Shown here in pieces: positions 6,335-12,207 of a stretch of DNA of 12,448 bases. The notes under the pieces were generated by a model. It did not search any database and had not been told where the DNA came from. It saw only the letters and a program-made list of their open reading frames with translations. Numbering within the stretch: the stretch's first letter is position 1; every line of letters starts with the position of its first letter. The stretch covers positions 1-12,448 of the forward strand of contig JALHDK010000105.1 in assembly GCA_022838965.1 (NCBI GenBank), written 5' to 3'. The stretch is from Actinomycetales bacterium (GTDB lineage: Bacteria > Actinomycetota > Actinomycetes > Actinomycetales > Actinomycetaceae). The position numbers and the translations under genes were made by a program.

Positions 6335-6468
6335 CGGTTTGGGCGGGCTGAATCGGTCAGTTGGGGGCCTCGGTGCTGGGCGGGGGGTGGGCCCTCCGGG
6401 ACTGGGGTCTCCAGCTGACGGTTTGGGCGGGCTGAATCGGTCTGTTGGGGGCCTCGGTGCTGGGCGGG
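6301..6468. repeat. 84-bp tandem duplication over the stop codon of the thioredoxin-fold gene
   Basis: Copy 1 (6301-6384) and copy 2 (6385-6468) differ at one base only, A6359 versus T6443. Each copy contains gggccctccgggactggggt and gggcgggctgaatcgg. Copy 1 carries the last codons and TGA of the upstream gene; copy 2 repeats these outside any gene. The 215-bp gap 6335-6549 consists mostly of this repeat plus the promoter of the glycosylase gene. A stem CTGAC/GTCAG is possible in copy 1 and is lost in copy 2 through the A-to-T change. Confidence 0.9.
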
Positions 6469-6519
6469 GGCTTGTCCACAGGCAACCCGGCCGAGCGGCG
6501 CGCTGACGCCGGGCGCGGC

Positions 6520-6525
6520 TAGCGT
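6520..6525 (+). promoter_or_regulatory. Possible -10 element of the DNA glycosylase gene
   Basis: TAGCGT, a common actinobacterial -10 form, would place the transcription start near 6533. That leaves a short leader with GGAAGGGG before ATG 6550. I see no clear -35. Confidence 0.35.
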
Positions 6526-6549
6526 GGCACGCACGTGGAAGGGGATGGC

Positions 6550-7206
6550 ATGGCGAAGACGGATGACGACTTCTCGCTCGTGGTGGGCGACGACGGGCTG
6601 GTGCGTCCGGCGTGGGCGGCGAGCGACCCGCTGATGCGGGAGTACTACGACACCGAGTGGGGCATGCCCGTACGCGACGAGCGCGGGGTGTTCGAGCGGC
6701 TCAGCCTGGAGGTGTTCCAGGCGGGGCTGTCGTGGGGGACGATTCTGCGGAAGCGGGAGGCGTTCCGGGCCGCGTTCAGCGGGTTCGATCCGGACGTGGT
6801 GGCGGCGTACGGGGACGACGACGTGGAGCGGCTCATGGCCGATGCGACGATCGTCCGCAACCACCGGAAGATTCTCGCCACGATCGCCAACGCGCAGGCG
6901 ACGGTGGCGTTGCGGGAGGCCGACGACGTCGAGGGCGGACTTCCGGGGCTGTTCTGGTCGTTCCAGCCGGAGGTGACGCCGATGCCGCGGACGGGTGCGG
7001 AGGTGCCGTCTGAGTCCCCGGAGTCAGCCGCGCTGGCGAGGGAGTTGCGGGCGCGGGGGTTCACGTTCGTGGGGCCGGTGAACGTGTTCGCGTGCATGGC
7101 AGCGATGGGGATCGTTGACACGCACCTGATGGGCAGTCACCGGCGGGGGTGCTCCGGGCTGTGGACGCGGACGGGGCGGCGGCGCCGGCGCGGGAACGGG
7201 GGTTGA
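6550..7206 (+). CDS. tag: DNA-3-methyladenine glycosylase I
   Basis: A 218-residue base-excision repair enzyme that removes 3-methyladenine from DNA. The TAG core is clear: SDPLMREYYDTEWGMP, FERLSLEVFQAGLSWGTILRKREAFR, FDPDVVAAY, DATIVRNHRKILATIANA, LWSFQPE-like FWSFQPE, and ARGFTFVGPVNVFACMAAMGIVDTHL. The catalytic glutamate (E54, matching E. coli E38) and the base-stacking tryptophan (W62) are kept. Compared with E. coli Tag, zinc ligands C4, H17 and C179 are replaced by P, Y and S; only the H175 equivalent remains, so it probably lacks the zinc snap. ATG 6550 has GGAAGGGG 5 bases upstream; GTG 6535 is the alternative. The arginine-rich tail ends at a TGA inside the vapBC promoter. Confidence 0.92.
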   Translation: MAKTDDDFSLVVGDDGLVRPAWAASDPLMREYYDTEWGMPVRDERGVFERLSLEVFQAGLSWGTILRKREAFRAAFSGFDPDVVAAYGDDDVERLMADATIVRNHRKILATIANAQATVALREADDVEGGLPGLFWSFQPEVTPMPRTGAEVPSESPESAALARELRARGFTFVGPVNVFACMAAMGIVDTHLMGSHRRGCSGLWTRTGRRRRRGNGG

Positions 7207-7232
7207 CCAATGAAGGTTGGTCAACCTAGCCT
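7201..7232 (+). promoter_or_regulatory. Promoter and inverted-repeat operator of the toxin-antitoxin pair
   Basis: TTGACC (7203-7208, -35) is separated by 18 bases from TAGCCT (7227-7232, -10), and ATG 7239 follows 6 bases later, so the mRNA is probably leaderless. The arms GGTTGACCAA (7201-7210) and TTGGTCAACC (7217-7226) are perfect reverse complements around TGAAGG. They cover the -35 and spacer, the expected place for autorepression by an antitoxin-toxin complex. The left arm also contains the stop codon of tag. Confidence 0.82.
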
Positions 7233-7238
7233 GATGGA

Positions 7239-7469
7239 ATGGAGAGGGTGGTGAAAGTGCAGGAGGCGAAGACCCACCTCTCGGCGTTGTTGGCCGAGGT
7301 GGAGGCAGGAGCGGAGTTCATCATCGCCCGCGGCAATGTCCCCGTGGCGCGACTCGTGCCGTTGGAGCCGGCACAGCAGAAGCGCGAGTTGGGCTTCGTC
7401 CCGGTCAAGTTCCCGGACTCCTTCTTCGACCCGCTCCCCCCGGAGGAGCTTGAGGCGTGGGAAGGGTGA
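7239..7469 (+). CDS. Phd/YefM-family antitoxin
   Basis: A 76-residue antitoxin. The start MERVVKVQEAKTHLSALLAEVEAGAEFIIARGNVPVARLVP is a full Phd/YefM DNA-binding domain (VQEAKTHLSxLL, then GxEFxIxRxxxPVARLVP). The C-terminal tail, from about residue 46, is acidic and aromatic (FPDSFFDPLPPEELEAWEG) and should fold on the toxin. The tail is of the type found with PIN toxins. ATG 7239 is favoured because the -10 box ends 6 bases before it; GTG 7248 or 7251 could also serve. It overlaps the toxin gene by 4 bases or more. It should neutralise the toxin and bind the inverted repeat upstream. Confidence 0.92.
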   Translation: MERVVKVQEAKTHLSALLAEVEAGAEFIIARGNVPVARLVPLEPAQQKRELGFVPVKFPDSFFDPLPPEELEAWEG

Positions 7470-7861
7470 CGTCTGCGCTCCTTCTGGACACCCACACGCT
7501 GATCTGGGCCCTGACCGAGCCAGACCGGCTCAGTCACCGTGCACGGCAGATGGTCGAATCCCCGCGAGCCAATGTCGTGGTCTCGGCGGCGTCCGCGTGG
7601 GAGATCGCCACGAAGGTCCGCCGTGGGCGGATGCCCCAGGCGGAGGTGGTCCTTGCCGCATACCTTCGCCATATCAGACGGCTTCGTGCGCAGGAGGCGC
7701 CCATCACGACGGAACATGCCCTGTTCTCGGGCGCGCTCGAGTGGGATCACCACGATCCCTTCGACCGACTGCTCGCCGCGCAGGCCATGCTCGAGGGGTG
7801 GACGCTCGTGACGCGGGACCGCGTGTTCGCCACGCTGACGGGGATCACGACGCTTTGGTGA
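7466..7861 (+). CDS. VapC-type PIN-domain ribonuclease toxin
   Basis: A 131-residue PIN toxin, probably a metal-dependent RNase. All acidic active-site positions are present: D8 in LLLDTHTLIW, E46 in SAWEIATK, D97 and D100 in HHDPFDRLLAAQA, and D118 in TRD. Length and motifs match the VapC group that pairs with Phd-like antitoxins. I chose GTG 7466, which gives the 4-base GTGA overlap with the antitoxin stop. GTG 7457 is in frame and would add three residues. The gene ends 17 bases from a convergent deacetylase gene. The RNA target cannot be told from sequence. Confidence 0.92.
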   Translation: MTSALLLDTHTLIWALTEPDRLSHRARQMVESPRANVVVSAASAWEIATKVRRGRMPQAEVVLAAYLRHIRRLRAQEAPITTEHALFSGALEWDHHDPFDRLLAAQAMLEGWTLVTRDRVFATLTGITTLW

Positions 7862-7868
7862 CCCAGGG

Positions 7869-7878
7869 CCGCCGGCGG
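7869..7878. terminator. Short GC palindrome between convergent genes
   Basis: CCGCCGGCGG is a 10-bp palindrome in the 17-bp gap between the convergent toxin and deacetylase genes. It has no loop and no T-run, so it is a weak candidate for a bidirectional terminator. Confidence 0.2.
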
Positions 7879-8760
7879 TCAGGCCTGCGGGAACGCCGCC
7901 TCCAGGCGGGTCAGCAGCGTGGTGCCGTCCCATGAGGAGTGGGGCATGATGCGGCGGATGGTGAGGAGCGGGTTGACCGGATCCTGCGGATGGTCGGAGA
8001 GCTGGAAGGCGGCCCGGTAGCCGGCCTCGGCGACGTGCGGCAAGGCCTCCTGGTTCCACGCCCCGTAGGGGTAGGCGAGGAGGGTGACCTCCTGACCGAG
8101 GATCGCGGAGAGCTCGGCCCGCGGCTCCGCCGCCTGGACTCCCCATTGGTCCGCCGGCAGCTTGTCGAAGCGCTGGTGGTCCCACGAGTGCGTCCCGATC
8201 GTCATGCCGGCGGCGGCCATCTCGCGGAGGTGGTCGTGGGTGACCCAGTCCTTCTTGTTCAGCACCACGGTCATGGGGAAGAACGTGCCCACCCAGCCGA
8301 GCTCCCGCAGCGCCGGCAGGACGGCGGTGTAGTGGGTGATGTGGCCGTCGTCGAAGGTGAGGAGCACCGGCTTCTCGGGCAAGGCGGGGGCGCCGAACTC
8401 CAGGTAGTCCACGACGGCGTCCCCCGACACCCCGGTGTATCCGGCCTCCTGCAGGGCCCGCAGCTGCGCCGCGAACGCGGCGGGCGGCGTGGTGATGGCG
8501 CGGGCGTAGTCGCCGTCCGAGGCCTGGTGCTCGCGCACCTGGTGGTAGCAGAGCACGGGGACTGTCGAGCGGGCGAGGATCTCCTCCGGCTTCCCGCGGG
8601 TGGGCGTGGGTGAGGGCGACGGCGACGGCGGGGGTGGCGGCGTCGTCGTCGGGGCCGGCCGGGGGGAGGCCGAGGCGAGGCCGCGGTCGGAGGAGGTGGC
8701 GGAACAGCCCGCCAGCGCCAGTCCGGCGGCGATGAGGAACCCGCGCCTGTTCAGCTGCAC
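7879..8760 (-). CDS. Polysaccharide deacetylase family lipoprotein (NodB domain)
   Basis: A 293-residue secreted lipoprotein that probably removes N-acetyl groups from a cell-surface glycan. The signal has a twin-arginine start (NRRGFLIAAG) and a lipobox LALAGC with Cys19. A proline/serine/threonine-rich linker follows (about residues 30-55). The NodB domain shows VPVLCYHQV, motif 1 TFDDGH (135-140), motif 2 THSWDH with H191 and H195, and motif 3 LAYPYGAWN. The metal Asp and both His are kept. GTG 8760 puts the Tat motif at the N-terminus and has GGAG just upstream. GTG 8799 would add 13 residues. The substrate, peptidoglycan or an exopolysaccharide, is unknown. Confidence 0.9.
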   Translation of the reverse strand: MQLNRRGFLIAAGLALAGCSATSSDRGLASASPRPAPTTTPPPPPSPSPSPTPTRGKPEEILARSTVPVLCYHQVREHQASDGDYARAITTPPAAFAAQLRALQEAGYTGVSGDAVVDYLEFGAPALPEKPVLLTFDDGHITHYTAVLPALRELGWVGTFFPMTVVLNKKDWVTHDHLREMAAAGMTIGTHSWDHQRFDKLPADQWGVQAAEPRAELSAILGQEVTLLAYPYGAWNQEALPHVAEAGYRAAFQLSDHPQDPVNPLLTIRRIMPHSSWDGTTLLTRLEAAFPQA

Positions 8761-8811
8761 GTCTCCATCATCGCGCGCGGGGGCGACGTCATCCAACACC
8801 CCATGCCGGCG

Positions 8812-9472
8812 TCACAGGCCAGCGAGCAGTTCGTCGGTGAGATCGTCGAGGGTGGGGATGACGGCGTCGCACAGCGCGCGGACTTCGGCGCCCGGGGCGT
8901 GGAACCACGGCGGAATGTGGACGATCGCCATGCCGGCGGCGTGCAGGGACTTGATCCCGTTGGTGGAGTCCTCGATCCCGACGGCGTCGCGCGGGTGCAC
9001 GCCCAGGAGCTCGCAGGCGCGGAGGTGAGACGGTGGCGGTGAAGACGTCGTCGAGGCCGAGTTCGCGGACAACCAGGTCGATGAGGCGGCGCGGCGACGA
9101 CGACGCCACGCCCACCACGTGGTGCGCGGCCATGCGGCGGACGGCCTCGCGGGCGCCCGGCAGGACGGGGAGGCCGGTGGCGTAGCGGGCGGCCATGCCG
9201 TCGATGACGCGCTCGGCGACCTGCTCCGGGGTGCCGCTGAGGCCGACGGTCTCGGCCAGGTAGGTGGCCCACTCCGGGGTGCTCATGCCCATCATCGCGG
9301 TGGTGGCAGTTTCCGGCCACGGCCTGCCCTCGGCCAGGGCGAGGCCGCGGCGCACCTCGTCCCACAGCGCTTCGGTCTCGACGAGGATGCCGTCGAGGTC
9401 GAAGACGACGGCGGCGAAGCGGTCACGCCGGCCGCTCGCGTCCGGCGGGGGTGTGAAATGCTGCGTTGGCAT
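8812..9472 (-). pseudogene. HAD-superfamily phosphatase gene with internal deletion and frame change
   Basis: This is a beta-phosphoglucomutase-like HAD hydrolase in two frames. Frame one starts at ATG 9472 and contains VVFDLDGILVETEALWDE (motif I nucleophile), a cap domain, and HHVVGVASSSPRRLIDLVV (motif II Ser) up to LDDVFTATVS. At about 9028 the frame changes to HLRACELLGVHPRDAVGIEDSTNGIKSLHAAGM (motif IV), ending at 8812. Homologues have about 13 residues here, including the motif III lysine in a GKPxPD segment. They are missing, consistent with a deletion of about 38 bases. As read, the product lacks motifs III and IV and would be inactive. A sequencing or assembly error is the alternative. 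The gene ends 51 bp before the deacetylase start. Confidence 0.82.
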
Positions 9473-9490
9473 GGTCACAGCGTAGTGACC
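9473..9490 (-). promoter_or_regulatory. Leaderless promoter of the HAD gene with flanking inverted repeat
   Basis: On the minus strand, TACGCT (9484-9479, -10-like) lies 6 bases before ATG 9472. The 6-bp arms GGTCAC and GTGACC flank this hexamer exactly, so a regulator bound to the dyad would cover the -10. There is no good -35. Confidence 0.45.
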
Positions 9491-9519
9491 GTCGGCTGAC
9501 ATGGGCCCCACCGATGAGG

Positions 9520-9534
9520 GCGTAGCCCTACGCT
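9520..9534 (+). promoter_or_regulatory. Palindrome overlapping a second TACGCT -10 element
   Basis: GCGTAG (9520-9525) and CTACGC (9528-9533) are reverse complements around CC. TACGCT (9529-9534) is a possible -10, followed 6 bases later by GTG 9541. That GTG opens a 10-codon reading frame ending at TGA 9571-9573, one base before ATG 9575, so it may be a leaderless upstream reading frame. Confidence 0.4.
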
Positions 9535-9574
9535 CGGATCGTGGAGCACGCCGAGCGACGCGCAGGTCAGTGAG

Positions 9575-10381
9575 ATGGTCGTCTACAACTCGGTCGCGGG
9601 CCTGCTCGCCGGCCAGTTCGTCGTCGTCGCCGTGATCGGCGCTGCGGGCCTCCTGGGTGCGGTCGCGACGGGGGCGAGGCCGCCGGCCCGGTTGGTGCTG
9701 GCGGCGCTGGGGGTCGCCGTCGTCGTGGCCGTGGCGAGCAGCGCGATCGGCACCGGACGACACTCCGGGATGATCTACGTGGAGCGTCTCGGCTGGCCGG
9801 TGCCGTGGTTCACGGTGCTGCGCGACATCGAGATCGGCACGGATGTCGCCGTTCCCTTCGCGCGCGAGCTCGACCCGCTGAAGTTCGCCGCCGCCACCAC
9901 CTTCTGGGCCCTGGTGGCGTTGCTGACGCTCGCGCAGCGCTCCGGCGGACGATCCCGAGTGATCGCGGCGGCAGCACTCGCCGCGATGGTCGTCCTCACG
10001 GCTGGCTTCTCGTGGCTGAACGGCACCGGCCGGACCGGGGAGGCGCCCGCCGGTCCAACGACCGCCTCGCCCGGCACCGTCGCCACCCTGGACGCGGAGC
10101 TCGTGGCCGCCAGGCGGAGGATCATCGAGCAGACGTTCCCCGAGTTCGCGGACTTCGAGAACCAGCCGAGCTTCGCCGGCACGTCGGTGAAGGTGGTGGA
10201 GGACGACGGCGAGTACTGGTTCGCGTACATCGTCCACGGCAGCGGCCTCCCGATCGTCCACGCGACCTGCTTCCGCGCGGATCGGGTCAAGGGCTACCAG
10301 GTGGGTGAGTTCCCGGACCCGCTCGACTCCTACGCCGGGTACCGCGACGTCGACCCGCGCACCTGCCGGGGCATCAAATAG
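9575..10381 (+). CDS. Uncharacterised four-helix membrane protein with extracytoplasmic C-terminal domain
   Basis: I do not recognise this 268-residue protein. Hydrophobic segments lie near residues 12-32, 38-56, 105-121 and 128-146. The loop between helices 2 and 3 is about 48 residues and contains aromatic and acidic residues. After the last helix come a Gly/Pro/Thr-rich linker (150-170) and a soluble domain of about 100 residues (DAELVAARRRIIEQTFPEF, EYWFAYIVHGSGLPIVHATCF). Its only cysteines, C232 and C264, could form a disulfide if the domain is outside the cell, which is inference. ATG 9575 has only a weak upstream AGG. A short upstream frame ends one base before it, so coupled initiation is possible. 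Confidence 0.75.
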   Translation: MVVYNSVAGLLAGQFVVVAVIGAAGLLGAVATGARPPARLVLAALGVAVVVAVASSAIGTGRHSGMIYVERLGWPVPWFTVLRDIEIGTDVAVPFARELDPLKFAAATTFWALVALLTLAQRSGGRSRVIAAAALAAMVVLTAGFSWLNGTGRTGEAPAGPTTASPGTVATLDAELVAARRRIIEQTFPEFADFENQPSFAGTSVKVVEDDGEYWFAYIVHGSGLPIVHATCFRADRVKGYQVGEFPDPLDSYAGYRDVDPRTCRGIK

Positions 10382-10382
10382 C

Positions 10383-10415
10383 GCCCGCTCGCCCACGGCG
10401 GAATGCGTGGCGGGC
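10383..10415 (+). terminator. Possible stem-loop after the membrane protein gene
   Basis: CCACG/CGTGG (10393-10397 with 10406-10410) and, beyond a 5-base bulge, GCCCG/CGGGC (10383-10387 with 10411-10415) can pair around an 8-base loop. It begins just after the TAG at 10379-10381. There is no T-run, so factor-independent termination is uncertain. Confidence 0.35.
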
Positions 10416-10430
10416 CGATGTCACGCGCCG

Positions 10431-10436
10431 GACAAT
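10431..10436 (+). promoter_or_regulatory. Possible -10 element of the MpaB-like oxygenase gene
   Basis: GACAAT lies 6 bases before ATG 10443 and no ribosome site is seen, again consistent with leaderless transcription. The -35 is not clear. Confidence 0.45.
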
Positions 10437-10442
10437 CGATCC

Positions 10443-11342
10443 ATGCCGGTCCCCCACCCGCTCCCCGCCCTCCAGCTCGCGATTGCCCACGCGATCCGCG
10501 CGAAGGTCGCGGGCGAGGACGCGCCCGAACGCGAGCAGCGCATCTGGGGCGCTCCGGGCGAGCGGTGGTTCGCCCCCACGGACCCCATCGCGATCGTCCA
10601 CGCCGACGCCACGATGTACATCGGCGGCATCCGTGCCCTCCTGCTCCAGGCGCTGCACCCCCTCGCGATGGCGGGCGTGGCGGGCCACTCCGGCTACCGC
10701 AGCGACCCCTGGGGTCGGCTCCAGCGCACCTCCGAGTACATCGCGGGCACCACGTTCGGCCGCGTGCAGGACGCCGAGCGCACCATCGCCCGCATCCGCG
10801 GCATTCACCGCCGCGTGAAGGGCGTCGCCCCGGACGGCCGCCCCTACGCCGCCTCTGACCCGCACCTCCTGAAGTGGGTGCACATCGCGGAGATCGAGTC
10901 CTTCCTCACCGCCTACCAGGTGTTCAACCCGCGCCCGCTGAGCCCGCCGGACGCCGACCGCTACGTGTCCCAGACCTCCGAGATCGCCACCCGCCTCGGC
11001 GTCGTCGATCCGCCACAGACGGTCGGCCAGCTCTACGACCAGCTGTGGACCTACGGACCCGAGCTTGAAGCCACGGCCGCGGCCATGGACGTCGTCGAGT
11101 TCCTCATCTACGAGCCGCCCCTGCCGCCCAGCGCGCGCGCCGGTTACTGGCTGCTCGCCGCCGCGGCGATCTCGATCCTCCCCTCCACGGCGCGCCGCAT
11201 GCTCGACCTCGGCGACTGGCGCCTCACCGACGCCCTCGTCGCCCGCCCCGCCGGCGATCTCGCCACCCGCGTCGTCCGCTGGGCGTTCTCGCACCCGCAG
11301 ATGGCCAAGCCCCGCCCCGACGACGTCACGGTGACCGCATGA
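10443..11342 (+). CDS. Oxygenase MpaB family protein (DUF2236)
   Basis: A 299-residue protein of the MpaB/rubber-oxygenase (latex-clearing protein) catalytic domain group, which binds b-type heme. Conserved blocks are RIWGAPGERWFAP, HADATMYIGGIRALLLQALHPLAMAGVAGHSGYRSDPWGRLQRT (53-96), IARIRGIHRRVKGVAPDGRPY (116-135) and HLLKWVHIAEIESFL (141-155). Histidines in ALHP, IHRRVKG and WVHIAE are the likely heme or active-site residues, by family knowledge. There is no signal peptide, so it is probably cytoplasmic. A hydrophobic stretch (AGYWLLAAAAISILP) may contact the membrane. ATG 10443 follows a -10-like box at leaderless spacing. The stop overlaps the next gene by 4 bases (ATGA), so it heads an operon. 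Its substrate is unknown. Confidence 0.9.
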   Translation: MPVPHPLPALQLAIAHAIRAKVAGEDAPEREQRIWGAPGERWFAPTDPIAIVHADATMYIGGIRALLLQALHPLAMAGVAGHSGYRSDPWGRLQRTSEYIAGTTFGRVQDAERTIARIRGIHRRVKGVAPDGRPYAASDPHLLKWVHIAEIESFLTAYQVFNPRPLSPPDADRYVSQTSEIATRLGVVDPPQTVGQLYDQLWTYGPELEATAAAMDVVEFLIYEPPLPPSARAGYWLLAAAAISILPSTARRMLDLGDWRLTDALVARPAGDLATRVVRWAFSHPQMAKPRPDDVTVTA

Positions 11343-12207
11343 ACCGCCGCCTCGCCCTCCCTGCCGCGCTGCTCGCGGCCGCCCTTCTCGCCGGCTGCGG
11401 CTCGGGGAACTCCGGGTCCGGGGCGACGACGTCGTCCGCCGCGCCGTCGACGCCGGCACCGGCCCCGAGCCCGTCACCGCCGAGTACCTCCCCGGCCTCC
11501 CCGCGAGCCTGCACGTCCCGGAGGGCGTCACCGCGACGCCGCTGGTGGTCATGATCCCGGGCGGGTCCTGGTATACCGCCGACCCCACCTCCCTCGACGG
11601 TCTCGCCCGCCACCTCGCGGCCAACGGCATCGCCGCGATGCCGGCGAAGATCCGCGCCGGCGCGAACGGCATCCTGCACCCGGTCCCGGTGCAGGACATC
11701 CTCTGTGCCACGGCGTACGGGGTCGCCGCCGCGGAGGAGCAGGGACTCGCGGTGGAAGAGGTGGTGCTGCTGGGGCACTCCTCGGGGGCGCACCTCGCGT
11801 CGCTCGCCGTCCTCACGCCGGAGGCGTGGGCCGACGGCGCCGACGACTGCCCGTGGGAGCCGGTGACCCCGGACGCGCTGATCGGCCTGGCCGGCCCGTA
11901 CGACATCAGCCTGATCCCGGACGTGGCGGCACTCCTCCTCGGCAGCCGGCCACAGGACGACCCCGCCGCATGGGAGGCCGCCAACCCGCTCCGCCTGGCG
12001 GGGGCGCGGCCGGAGGTGCCGGTGCTCCTCCTGCACGGGACGTTCGACCAGGTGGTGCCGGAGCTCTTCACCGAGGGCTTCGCCGCGGCACTGGAGGCCG
12101 GCGGACATGACGTGACGGTGGAGATCCTGGATGAGGTCACCCACAGTGGGGTGCTGGACCCGGGGGTGTCGGGGGAGATCATCACGGCGTGGGTGACATC
12201 GCGCTGA
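11339..12207 (+). pseudogene. Lipoprotein alpha/beta hydrolase gene, frameshifted
   Basis: The first frame, from ATG 11339, encodes a lipoprotein signal (MNRRLALPAALLAAALLAGC, Cys20) and a Ser/Pro/Ala-rich linker, but then runs into basic nonsense and stops at 11554. The hydrolase continues one frame back, from about 11470 (VTAEYLPGLPASLHVPEG, ATPLVVMIPGGSW) to TGA 12207. Counted from GTG 11545, it has the oxyanion segment PGGSW, the nucleophile GHSSG (S79), D168 in HGTFDQVVP and H200 in THSG, a complete catalytic triad. One missing base between about 11430 and 11480 would join them. As read, the exported part is lost, and GTG 11545 could only yield an unanchored, shortened hydrolase. The sequence error alternative is real. 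It sits in an operon with the oxygenase and the methyltransferase. Confidence 0.82.

Noticed and set aside
6301..6468. Insertion-sequence remnant or integron-type attachment site
   Set aside because: The 84-bp units have no terminal inverted repeats, no transposase or integrase nearby and no target-site duplication.
9473..10396. N-terminal extension of the HAD gene on the minus strand as far as 10396
   Set aside because: The extension is antisense to the membrane protein gene, is rich in Arg/Asp/His shadow sequence, and ATG 9472 has its own -10 at leaderless spacing.
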